Shown here: in pieces, positions 9,640 to 18,148 of the stretch
Layout of the letters: each line of letters begins with the position of its first letter
Numbering within the stretch: the stretch's first letter is position 1
NCBI RefSeq assembly: GCF_000485595.1
Contig: NW_014577102.1
Span: 734,398-755,787 of the forward strand
Direction of reading: 5' to 3'
DNA: 21,390 nucleotides
Source of the DNA: Priapulus caudatus
Taxonomy: Eukaryota; Priapulida; Priapulimorpha; Priapulimorphida; Priapulidae
Program-made: the position numbers and the translations under genes
Notes under the pieces: generated by a model
Told to the model about the DNA's origin: nothing
Seen by the model: only the letters and a program-made list of their open reading frames with translations
Databases searched by the model: none

Positions 9640-11310
9640 ATAGTTGGGTTAGATGAGGGTAGAGGGGAGATTTAGGTTTTTGTGGGAGGTAGGAGTGGGG
9701 AGAAGTTTGAGAGTGGTCGAGAAGGAGTGTGTGGGAAAGTGTGTGTTTGTGTTTTGAGTGATGTGATGCGCGGGAGAGGAGTGTGTGATGGATGAGCAGG
9801 GAGAAGGTGTGTGATGTGAGTGGTGTGTGTGGACCGCTTTTGGGTGTGTGGAAGTGGGAGAGATGAGTGAAGAGCGGGGTTGTTAGTTGTGTAGAGTTGT
9901 GAGTGTGGTGGTGAGGATGAGGGGTGAAGTAAGTTGACGGGGGGATTGGTAATTAGATGTGGCAGAAGTGTTAGTACTGGTGTTTTGATGGGTTCGTTTT
10001 TTGTTAGAGTGTCTTTTGGCGTATAATGAGTACGGTAAGGTGGTGGAGAAGGGGAGTGGTTTGTAGATAGTTTTGAGAGTAATGTTAGGAGGGATGTTAA
10101 GGGAGTAAGGGGGCGGAGTATAGTGAGTGAGGCTGTATGATAGCGGTTTGGTCTTTGTAGTTGAGTTATTGTTGTGTTGAATGTTGTTGGTGTGATTAGA
10201 TTATGGAGAAGGTGTGGAGAATCTGTGAGGGGCAGAGTAGTCTGTGCTGCGAGTATAGGTATTGGATATATGGTGGAAATGAGGGATATGTATGGAGAAC
10301 TAGTGGAGGCAGAGGGAGATATTGCGTTTAGGTTGTTTGTTATTGAAGAGGAGGGAGGTGTGGAAGAAGCTGTGGAGACGAGTTAAGCTGGTGGAGAGAA
10401 TGAGGGGAGATTTTTTGATGATAGTGGTGGTCAGATTTTAGGTGTGAATTCTTTGTGGGAGATTGGGAGGGAGAGGGGGGGAGAGGACGCTTGTGGAGAA
10501 GGAGGGGGAGAAGCTGGTGCTGAGAATATATTTTAGAGGATGAAGTTCGTGGTGTGTGAGTGCGGGGAGTTATAGGTAGTGATATGGGAGAGCTGTGTTA
10601 TGAGAAGGAGAAGGGGGAGGTAGATTTTGTCTTAGGAGTGTTGGGTTGTGTGAGGTGGTGTAGGGGGACAAAGTGCTGCGTATTGGGGGGGGTGGTGGGT
10701 GGGTTTGGTTGTGTTCGTTGGTGGTGTTGTTGTTTTTTACGGGGCTTGCCCGTTGGCGGGGCGCGGGCGGCGGCGCGGCGCCGGCGCGGTCGCGGGCCGG
10801 CGCGGGGGGAGGTGGGGGGGTGGTGGCGGGTGGGGCCCGGCCGGGGGCGGGGGCCGGGTTGGCGGCGGGCGCATGGAGAAGGAGGAGCGGAGAAGGGTGG
10901 AAGGTGGGGAGGAGGTGGGAGAGCTGGTGGATGGGGGTGTGTGTATGTTAGAGGGAAAAAGGTGTGGGAAGGAGGATGGGTGGATAGAAGCTAGTGGGAA
11001 GGATGAGGGAAGAGCTGGTGGAGAGGTGGGTGGGTGGGTGTGGGTGTGTTCATTGGAGGTTCAACGGGTGGCCGTGGTAGGTAGGTGTGGAAGATGATTG
11101 TGTTATTGTGTGTTTAGGGGAGGGGGAGAGTGTGAGAGGGAGAGGAGAAGGAGAAGGGGAGGGAGAGCTAGGGAGAGAGGAGGCGGAAGGAGAAAGCTGG
11201 TGGAGAAGAGAGGGGGAGAGCTGTGGGAGAGGGGAGCAGGTGGGGTGGGGGAGATGAGGAAGGGAAAGAAGAGCTGCGTGGGAGGAGAAGGGGAGGAGTG
11301 AGGCACAGCT
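9640..11310 (+). repeat. Purine-rich (G/A, then GT-mixed) minisatellite region (left arm)
   Basis: The plus strand is mostly G, with A and T. From about 10370 a recognisable unit appears: GAAGCTGGTGGAGAAGG and variants near 10384, 10508, 10920, 10988, 11010 and 11197. This is the reverse complement of the pyrimidine unit (CCTTCTCACCAGCTTCTCC) that fills 12225-13395, so the two blocks are mirror partners. The outer part (9640-10370) is more GT-rich and its unit is not clear. No gene is recognised. Confidence 0.7.
10740..10872 (+). repeat. Extreme GC patch inside the purine minisatellite
   Basis: About 130 bases are almost pure G and C, with nested self-complementary words (GGCGCC, GCCGGC, GGGCCGGC) and several runs of four to seven G that could form G-quadruplexes. 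It is rich in CpG, unlike the surroundings. The mirrored right-arm block at 12225-13395 has no counterpart; there the sequence stays C/T only. Confidence 0.65.
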
Positions 11311-11403
11311 TCTTTTTCTGCAATGGTGCGTGGGGGTGGGCCTCCTCTCCCAGCTTGCTGTCCCCCGTTTCTCTTTCTCCATCAGCTTCTCACTTGCTAC
11401 GAT

Positions 11404-11482
11404 CTAAGTGTGGTGCATGTGGTGTGTGTGTTGTGGTGTGTGTGTTGTGTGTGGTGTGGTGTGTGTGTGTAGTTGTATGGCG
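11404..11482 (+). repeat. GT microsatellite near the palindrome centre (left)
   Basis: This is an imperfect TGTGTG/TGGTG run, flanked on both sides by C/T-rich DNA (11320-11400 and 11515-11590). Its mirror is the AC-rich stretch at 12080-12135. The pairing in order and type supports continuity of the arms right up to the centre. Confidence 0.7.
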
Positions 11483-11742
11483 TTGTCGTGTGTTGTGCGT
11501 ACATTGTTAGCATCTCCCTCTTTTCATTTTCTTCCTTCCTTTCTATTCTGTCGCGTCGTATCATCTCTTCACTCGTCTTTCCCTTCCTCTCCAATGGTTA
11601 TAAACCACGGACCAGTCAGATGTGAATAGTATTTTGTCTGAGCAAATGGGTGTTCGGCGTTCGAAACTTTTCCACTTCCATTGGCTTGCTCACAGGAAGT
11701 TGGATTTACGGGCTAAACGCTTACCGCGGCGAGTCCACTCGG

Positions 11743-11823
11743 AAAATTGTAATAGTAGTTTTTGCTCTCTTTTGCGCTCCTCGGTGTTGTCTTGTTAGTA
11801 TTTCTAGCTTATTCCATATGTCG
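11743..11823. other. Spacer between the two arms (palindrome centre)
   Basis: The last paired words I can see are 11708-11738 on the left with 11824-11858 on the right (shared CGGGCTAAACGC / GCGGCGAGT elements). Between them lie about 80 bases of ordinary sequence that I cannot pair. The geometrical centre is close to 11783. No origin, terminator or protein-binding motif is recognised. Confidence 0.65.
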
Positions 11824-12079
11824 TGGTGACATTCGCCGCTCTAGCGTTTGTAGCTCGTATCATCTGGTGTGCAAGCAATGCGAGTGAAAAGCTTGACCCG
11901 ATACGATGTCCATTGGCTCGTTGAATATTTTTCACGCTTTGTTTGTTCCTTGGGTCGTGGTTTGCATCCATTTGGAGTAGGGAGGGAGAGATTTGAGGTG
12001 AGAGATGGAGAGGAGGATTGAGCGGGACGGAGGAGATTGAGAGGGAGATGTCGTATCATGTTACGCACGCAGGTGCACA

Positions 12080-12135
12080 TGCACACAACACCACCACTCT
12101 ATAACACAAGCACACAATACACACGACACTACAAT
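12080..12135 (+). repeat. AC-rich stretch, mirror of the central GT microsatellite
   Basis: CACACAACACC and CACACAATACACACG words make up most of this stretch. It lies outward of a purine run (11978-12050) that mirrors the pyrimidine run at 11515-11590. Order and type match the left side exactly. Confidence 0.6.
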
Positions 12136-12224
12136 GGCTAGCAACTTATGTCGCGCGTAGAAGGGGAGAAGCTGTGGTGAGAAAGATGAGGGGAGAGTGG
12201 TGGAGATAGAGTGGAGGGTTAGAA

Positions 12225-13395
12225 GTGCGTGCTCCACTCTCCCTTCCTCGCCATCATGCTTTCTCCTTTCCCCTTTCTTCTTTCCACAGGCTTTCCTCCC
12301 CTCTCTTCATCACCGCTTTCTCGCTCTCTTCTCGTTTGATTCTACCAGATTCTTCCCTTCTCTCCTCCCTCCTTCTCTCCACTAGCTTTCCCCCTCTCTC
12401 TTTCTTCTCTTATCCTCCTCTATTTATCACAGCTTCTCCTCCTCCTTCTCACCAGATTCTCCTTTCCTCCTCCTTTCACAGCTTTTCTCTCCTTCAGTCT
12501 CCTCCTTCTCACCACCTTCCCCTTCTCCCTTTCTCCTCACAGCTTCTCCCTTCCCCTCTCCACTTCTCTTCTCCTTCTTCCTTCTCCACAGCTTCTCCCT
12601 CATCTCCGCACTCCTTCTCCCTTTTCTTCTTCCAGTTTCTTTCTCGTCTCCGTCGCACCTTCTCGTTCTCCCCTCTTCCACATCTTTCTTCCCTCCTCTC
12701 TCACTCAGTCTCTCTCTTTTCTCCTCTTTTCTTCCTCCTTTCCACAGCTGTCTATTTCTCCCCCTCCTTCTTCTCACAGCTTGCCCCCTCTTTCTCGCAC
12801 GAGCTTCTCCCCCTCTTTCGCTTCTCACAACTTTTCCCTTCTCCATTCTCCTCCTCGTAGTTTCCTCCTTTCCCCGCAACCCTTCTCCCTTCTCCCCTTC
12901 TCCTTCGTCACCAGCTGTCTCCCTCCTTCCTCCACATTGCCTTCTCCCCTTCTCTTCTTTCACAGCTTCTCCTCTCCTTCTCGCCCCTTGGCCCTTTTCC
13001 CTCTCTTTCTCACAGTTCTCCCTCTCCTTTCGTCCACCAGCTTCTCTTTTCCCCTTCCTTTCCACAGTTTCCCTCTTTTCACCAGGTTTCTCCCTTCCGC
13101 TTCCTCCCAGCTTCTCCCTTCTCTCACCAGCTTTCTTGATCCTTCTCCTCTCTTCTCACGCTTCTCCTCTCCCGCTCTCCTCCAGTCCCTTTCCCCTCCT
13201 TCTCCCTTCCTCCCTTCTCCACCAGTTCTCCCCATCCTGCCTCACAGACCTTTCAATCCCTTCTCCCCTCCTTCTCGACCAGCTTCTCCTTTCCCCCTCC
13301 CTCCACAGCTCCTTCTCCCTCCTTATACCTTCTCCTTCTCACCAGCATTGCTCCCCTCCTCTTCTCACAGCTTCTCGCCCTTCGTTTCGTTTTCG
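12225..13395 (+). repeat. Polypyrimidine minisatellite, unit near CACAGCTTCTCCCCTCCTT (right arm)
   Basis: About 1.17 kb is almost entirely C and T on the plus strand, punctuated about two dozen times by CACAG or ACCAG followed by CTTCTCC. Examples are near 12430, 12479, 12540, 12588, 12961, 13037, 13279 and 13366. Spacing is mostly multiples of roughly 15-30 bases, so the tandem unit is degenerate. It is the reverse complement of the GAAGCTGGTGGAGAAGG repeat at 10370-11310. Long open frames on both strands (over 200 codons) follow from the composition and repeat; they are Ser/Pro/Leu/Phe-rich or Glu/Lys/Arg/Gly-rich and not credible genes. Confidence 0.85.
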
Positions 13396-13464
13396 CGCCA
13401 GGAACTGTATCCGAGTCCCGCAGATCTGCATTAGCAACTATCAATCAGGACTTAGAATGCCTGG

Positions 13465-14350
13465 AGCGGTGAACCTAGTTTTAAGCTCTTAAACCTTTGG
13501 CCGTTGTAAGCTCTAAAACAGGTTTTAAGGTTCTAAACTAGGTTTTATGCTTTTGGTACAAAATGCTTTTCCTTAGCGTTTAAAACCTGGTTTTAAGCTT
13601 TAACTGTTTAGGTCTAATAACCCGGTTTTAGCTCTTAAAACGCCGGTTTTAGGTCTAAAAGTACGGTTTATTGCTTTTTGGTACAAAAATGCTTTCCATA
13701 AGCGTAAAACCTATTTTAAAGCTTTAAACCGGTTTAGCTCTAACTGTGGCAATTTAAGCTTTAAACCTAGGTTTTTAAGATCTTAAACAGGGTTTTAAGC
13801 CGTTGCTAAAACCAAGTTTTACGCCTAAACTAGGTATTAGGCTTAAATCGGGTTCTTACGCTTAAACCTGGTTTTTAGCGCCTTGTGGAAAGCGTTAAAA
13901 CCTAGTTTTAGCTCTTAAACGGGTTTTAAGCTCTGTAAAACCTGGTTTTTAAGCGTCGTTAAGCTTGGAATTAAGCTCTTTAAAACCTAGTTTACGGCCG
14001 GGTATTCCTGTTCCTGTCTTTAGGTTTCGACTTAAACACCTAGTTTTTAGATCGTTAAAAGCCAGGTTTTAGGTTAAACTTAGGTTTTAGTATTAACCGG
14101 ATTTAAGGTCTTTACCTAGTTTTAGGGCAAGTAATTCTGCTTTTAGACTTAAACCCGTTTTAAGACTTAAAAACGGTTTAAGGTCTATACCCGGTTTTTG
14201 CTGTGAAGGGTTGTACTTAGGTTTTATAGAGTCTTAAACTAGAGTTTTAGCCTATAACACCTAGTTTTAGAACATTAACGGGTTTTAAGCTCTTTAAAAC
14301 CCGGTTTTATAGTCGAAACTAGGTTTTATGCTTTTGTACAAAATGCTTTC
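13465..14350 (+). repeat. Tandem array of near-palindromic GGTTTTAAGCTCTTAAAACC units
   Basis: About 880 bases hold some forty degenerate units of about 20 bases. The unit GGTTTTAAGCTCTTAAAACC is its own reverse complement except at the central GCTC/GAGC, so each copy can fold into a hairpin. Variants include CTAGGTTTTA and AAGCTTTAAACC. A longer element with TTATGCTTTTGGTACAAAA and ATGCTTT occurs at 13541-13578, 13665-13705 and 14321-14350, giving hints of a higher-order period (about 125 and 655 bases). It is not a CRISPR array: there are no constant-length unique spacers. The mirrored place in the left arm is the G-rich array at 8787-9620. Confidence 0.85.
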
Positions 14351-14479
14351 ATATCGCGCGGGTGTTCCGATCTAACGGCAGCGTTTAAGAACTCGCGATC
14401 AACACAGCAGGGGTATGTGTCACGATACCTCGCTGCTGAGCTGGCTGCTGTTTTAACACCGCTGTTTTACCACCAGCGC

Positions 14480-14700
14480 TCTCTCTCTCTCTCTCTCTTT
14501 TCTCTCTCTCTCTCTGTATGTCGCTCTCTCTTTCTCTCTCTCTTCTCTCTATCCTCATCTCTCATCTCTCTCTCTCTCTTCTTCCTTCTCTGCACGCCTC
14601 TTCTCTCCTGCCACCTCTCTCTACCTCCGTCTCTCTCTCGCACCAGTCGCTCTACTGCGCTCTCTCTCCTATCACCGCTCTCTTCGTCTCTCGCGTTCGT
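14480..14700 (+). repeat. CT microsatellite
   Basis: Imperfect (CT)n with TTTCTC interruptions, about 220 bases. It lies directly inward of the long GT tract. No matching GA tract is visible at the mirrored position of the left arm, which is T-rich there instead. Confidence 0.85.
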
Positions 14701-14717
14701 TTGTGTGCTTGGTCGGT

Positions 14718-15270
14718 TCATGTGGTGTGTGTGTTATGGTGTGTGTGGTGTGCGGTGTAGTGTGTGTGTGGTGTGTTGTTCGTGCGCTGTATGGCCTCAT
14801 GTGTGTGTTGGCTTGGTGTTTTCGTGCGTTGTATGTGTGTGTGTTTAATTGTGCGTGATGTATGTGCGTGGATGTTTGTGGCGTTTGTGTATTGTGTTGT
14901 TCTGTTCGTTGTGTATGTTGTGTGTGTGTGTTCGTGCGTGTTGTTGTGTGTGTGTATTCGTGCCACTGTTTTGTGTTGTGTGTTCGTGTGTGTGTTCATG
15001 TTTGTGTGTTTGTGCGTGTGTATGTGTGTGTTTACGTGCGTGCCAGTACGCTGTGTATGTTTGTGTAGTTCGTGACGTGTGTATGTCTGTGTTCGTGAGT
15101 GCGTGTACGGTGTGTGTGAATACACTAGTAGTCACGCTTGATCCATATTTGTGTGTGTGTGTGTGTGTGTGTGTTGTGCCGGTGTGTATTGTGTGTTTGC
15201 TGTGTGTGTATGTTATGTTCTTGCGTGAATTGTATCGTGTGTGTGTTCGGGTGGTGTATGTGTGGTGTCC
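14718..15270 (+). repeat. Long GT microsatellite
   Basis: About 550 bases of imperfect (TG)n with TTGTG and CGTG interruptions; the purest part is at 15150-15174. The left arm should carry an (AC)n tract in mirror but instead is T/G-rich on the same strand, apart from AC words at 7570-7700. Open frames on both strands come from the dinucleotide composition. Confidence 0.85.
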
Positions 15271-15558
15271 GTACAAATAATGCCTGTGCAATCGGTTCAC
15301 GTGCCCGCGTGCGTCGAGTGTGCAAGTCACGTTGCTGTCGTGCCGTGGCTATTGTGTACAGTATCGTAGGTATTACGTTTCCTGGTGTGCGTCTGTGCTT
15401 GATATCATTGTGTTGTTCATTTCATGTTATATTTGGGTGATTGTACGCATTCTGCTTGATGCGCAACGTTAAATCTGCTCGCTAAGTGCGCATAGATGGC
15501 GTCTAATGTTCTATAAAACATGAAAACTCCTATAGTGGGGGGGGGCGATTAGTAACTA

Positions 15559-15581
15559 GTTTCAAACTGGTAGTTTGAAAG
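15559..15581. repeat. Small inverted repeat GTTTCAAAC / GTTTGAAAG
   Basis: GTTTCAAAC at 15559-15567 and GTTTGAAAG at 15573-15581 form an 8-base stem with a short loop. It follows a run of G (15537-15545). No function is recognised. Confidence 0.4.
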
Positions 15582-15663
15582 TTGTGGTTGATCGAATGTT
15601 GTGGGTTCGAAGAGATACTGTGTGCCAACGTGGTTAATTTGGGCCGAATAAGGTACTAGTCAA

Positions 15664-16239
15664 CTATTTTTGCCTAGTTTGAAAATTTTCCCTGCCAGAT
15701 TGAGACGGCGATACTAGAGAAGCGTTGCCGAATGGAGATTGGTTGAATCCAATTGCTGCTGAAAGCGGCGATCTTATTCGGCGGCAGTTCCGCGCAGCAC
15801 CGACCGCGTGCGGCAACGTCCTTACGACGTATGCGAGCGCTGGCAGGCTATGATCCGTGCCGCCCCTGAATTGCGCGGGCGCACGGATCATACGCTGCAG
15901 CGCGAGACGTTCCGCAATTTTACGCGGGACACAGACGGGTAGACATTTGGGGTCAACAGTGTGCACCTTGCTATAAATAACTGTAAACCGATAATCTGTT
16001 CGTAACCGAAGCTGTCTCTGACGCGAAATAGAGAAGGACTTTCGAATTTCTGCATTCGCGAAACCTTGCCAGTAATGGCAAACGCGGCTGTTCAGAATCA
16101 CGAAACACCTACCGCGCTCTGTCGACGCGTCCAACGACTGCAACGTTTGTGCAACGTTCATGGCGGACAGGCTGCGGGAGTTGGAAAGCAGTGCGCGCCT
16201 GCCGCGCTCTATAGCCAAGAGGACTGGCATCTCTCGCAC
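15664..16239 (-). CDS. Open frame of 191 codons, unrecognised, doubtful
   Basis: This is the longest frame in DNA of ordinary composition in the window. The product starts MREMPVLLAIERGRRALLSN, is basic and Arg/Ser-rich, and shows no signal peptide, membrane segment, zinc-binding pattern or transposase triad that I recognise. No splice sites, polyadenylation signal or promoter are evident around it. The equivalent part of the left arm (about 6000-7000) is T/G-rich low-complexity DNA where no similar frame exists, so conservation gives no support. It contains a strong hairpin (15849-15892). It may be an exon fragment, a relic, or simply chance. Confidence 0.15.
   Translation of the reverse strand: MREMPVLLAIERGRRALLSNSRSLSAMNVAQTLQSLDASTERGRCFVILNSRVCHYWQGFANAEIRKSFSISRQRQLRLRTDYRFTVIYSKVHTVDPKCLPVCVPRKIAERLALQRMIRAPAQFRGGTDHSLPALAYVVRTLPHAVGAARNCRRIRSPLSAAIGFNQSPFGNASLVSPSQSGRENFQTRQK
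15849..15892. repeat. Strong hairpin, TATGATCCGTGC stem
   Basis: TATGATCCGTGC (15849-15860) is followed by its perfect reverse complement GCACGGATCATA (15881-15892). Inside, GCCC (15862-15865) pairs with GGGC (15877-15880), so the stem can grow to 16 base pairs with a single bulged C and an 11-base loop, CTGAATTGCGC. It is the best local hairpin seen in unique-looking DNA of the window. There is no T run after it, and no matching structure is legible in the degraded left arm. Confidence 0.7.
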
Positions 16240-16780
16240 TACTCGGCTTAGTTAGTCACTCAATGGGCTGACTCGGGTGGAAAGCGAGTCCTAGTCTATA
16301 TATAGCCTTTGCACCTCGCAACTTCTTGAAAGAGAGTGGCTTACTAGAACCAGACAATTTCGTAGTAAATAGATTGGCGTTTTAGTTAGTTAATATTTTA
16401 TTGAAACGCTTTTCAAGTGCCTGTGATTAGTTATAGCCGTAGGGGGTATTCTAACTAGCATAGAGCGTTTCTTTGTAGTCGTATGTGTCTAGTAGTCTAG
16501 TGGTTCTAAGGATAGAACATGGCTCCCAATATATATGCGGCCCATGTTTATGGCATGCGCCAATAAACCATGTATTTATCTTTGTTGTGTGTTTTTTGTC
16601 TTTCATCAATCTAAATTAATATTATATCAATATATAGGTTGCGGTGTTTATGGTTAGGATTTCGTGATTATGGTAGTAAGTTTGTTAATACTTTGTTACA
16701 GAGTTAGTCTTATTACTATTACTATTAGCTCTGGCCAGTCCTGGTGTTACTTTAGTATGAGACTGTAGTGCGTGGGATAA

Positions 16781-16814
16781 CTATAGTAGTCTACTACTTA
16801 GTCGGTAGTAGTAT
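16781..16814. repeat. ACT/AGT trinucleotide patch (right arm)
   Basis: A short run of TAGTAG/CTACTA words, mirror partner of 5445-5510 and about half as long. Confidence 0.5.
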
Positions 16815-17564
16815 GCGCGTCGGGTACAACCATCTTTGCCGCACCATCTTGTTCACGGTCTCTAGTGCGCTAGTGGCTCAGTCTAACGATGAATGATCAT
16901 GCAGTGTGGCTCGTACGTGCGCGCTGACGCACTGCCAGTGGACTGGTAATATGCAAAACGCCACGGCTAGAGTCTGAGAGGCAGCAATGCCGATCGCGCG
17001 GGGTGAACGGTTCATAGAGAAGCAGATGGCCTCGATAAGAAACGCGATGTCGTTGCAGTTGACTGGCCTAGGACCGTTAATTCGTTGCGCAAGCGTCCTT
17101 TCGCCTTACACTAAAAGATAAGTTTATAGTATACGTGCAGCGTGATGAATTTCGAGATCCGAGCGGCCAGCTCTAACGGAACAATTGTCTGCGAATGCCT
17201 GGTGAGAGAGCCTCTGCGCGCGAGTATGGGCCGCATATTGTTACCAGAATAACTCAGGGCCGTTAAATTAATAGATTCGAGAGGGGGTCGTTTTGATAGG
17301 AAAAAATGCGTTACCCGGCGGCAAGAAAAAAAAACAATTAGAACTTCGATTTATTTCTCCACTACGCTGCAAATGTCCAAAATTTCGCATTGGCCCAGAA
17401 CTGGCTCAATTCACCGATTCTGGGTGCCTTTTGTACTACACAAGTGATTTGCGTTATATTATACATATTGCGGCAGCCGAATTGACGCCTTATGGCGCCA
17501 TGATGATTGGACGCTGGTTCGCGCTATCGCGCGGATCCGGGCTGCGGACTGTCTAGTTTAGGAA

Positions 17565-17855
17565 CATTTTCTAGCTAGAGATTAGACGATAGGGAGAAAT
17601 TCCCAGCCTGTAATAGTAGAGCGCAATTTTTTACCTACAACTTATGTTACTTTCTAGCTAGTGTTTAATATATAATAATATTGTGTAGAATGATAGGCGA
17701 TTTGCTCAGCTATAGTTAGAGGGATGGACAATTTCCTAGCTAGATTATACATTCCAGCTATAGTTGTAGGATGCCGGATTGCGTGTAGATGACGGAGAAA
17801 GAGATTTCGACGTAGGAGGAAATTCCCAGCTGTGTTAATTTGTCTAGCTAGATGT
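17565..17855. repeat. CTAGCTAG-rich module (right copy)
   Basis: CTAGCTAG occurs at 17571-17578, 17654-17661, 17736-17743 and 17844-17851, giving steps of 83, 82 and 108 bases. GAAATTCCCAGC occurs near 17597 and 17817, flanking the module, and mirrors the two CTGGGAAATTTC words of the left arm. Four copies are clear here against two in the left arm, so this arm shows the regular spacing better. It could be a short tandem of about 83-base units or a small non-autonomous element. Confidence 0.5.
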
Positions 17856-18008
17856 AATTGTTAGGGGTATGCTATTATTGGAGAGAGGCTTGACACGCTG
17901 CGGAATTCTTTACATCTTAATCGCTTGTATTTACATTATACATATCAATTTAACGATTATGAGTGATATGTATACTGTATGTATTGACAAGTGGTACATG
18001 CCTTAGCT

Positions 18009-18148
18009 GGATATAGATAATAGATAATGATAAGCTCGATGCATGCTTGTGTTGGCACACGGGCTGATTTAGATAGTAGGTAGATAGAGGTAATAGTAGA
18101 TAGCAGTAGATATATTGTAATGTTATACATAGATAGATAGGTAGTGGG
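18009..18148 (+). repeat. Degenerate TAGA-type microsatellite (right arm copy)
   Basis: Imperfect TAGATAG repeats, mirror of the TCTA repeat at 4074-4217, including an interruption near 18030-18065 that corresponds to the interruption in the left copy. Confidence 0.75.

Larger units (their letters stand above)
1590..11742 (+). repeat. Left arm of giant inverted repeat (about 10.15 kb)
   Basis: The sequence from about 1590 to 11742 is collinear with the reverse complement of 11824-20512. Anchors in order: 1591-1610 with 20501-20518; 1681-1691 with 20421-20431 (TGGCGGAAAAG); 2628-2653 with 19500-19524; 3225-3262 with 18921-18957; 5682-5721 with 16519-16558; 7278-7297 with 15335-15359; 8546-8561 with 14391-14407; 11591-11613 with 11952-11975; 11708-11738 with 11824-11858. 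Outer 4.4 kb: about 80 percent match by eye with many short gaps. Between 5.8 and 11.3 kb the left arm becomes T/G- and then G/A-rich and only islands match. The midpoint of paired anchors moves from about 11055 outside to 11783 at the centre, because this arm is about 1.4 kb longer. Confidence 0.9.

Noticed and set aside
8787-9656. 289-codon plus-strand frame and an overlapping 238-codon frame, Gly/Arg/Glu-rich
   Set aside because: Both frames are open at once because the G-rich minisatellite has almost no T and so no stop codons. The opposite strand is open as well.
12225-13492. Several Ser/Leu/Pro/Phe-rich plus-strand frames and Glu/Arg/Gly/Lys-rich minus-strand frames of 90-217 codons
   Set aside because: They are products of the polypyrimidine minisatellite; frames overlap on both strands and show only repeat composition.
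13465-14350. CRISPR array
   Set aside because: The units are contiguous and degenerate with no constant-length unique spacers, and no cas gene is present.
13465-14350. Telomere repeat tract
   Set aside because: The unit has both strands' motifs within itself and does not reduce to a short G-rich telomere unit, and the tract is internal.
14718-15330. Cys/Val-rich plus-strand frames and Thr/His-rich minus-strand frames
   Set aside because: They come from the GT dinucleotide tract read in different frames.
15590-15625. Possible tRNA, because of a GGGTTCGAA word resembling the T-arm or B box
   Set aside because: No A box at a suitable distance, no anticodon stem and no acceptor stem could be formed.
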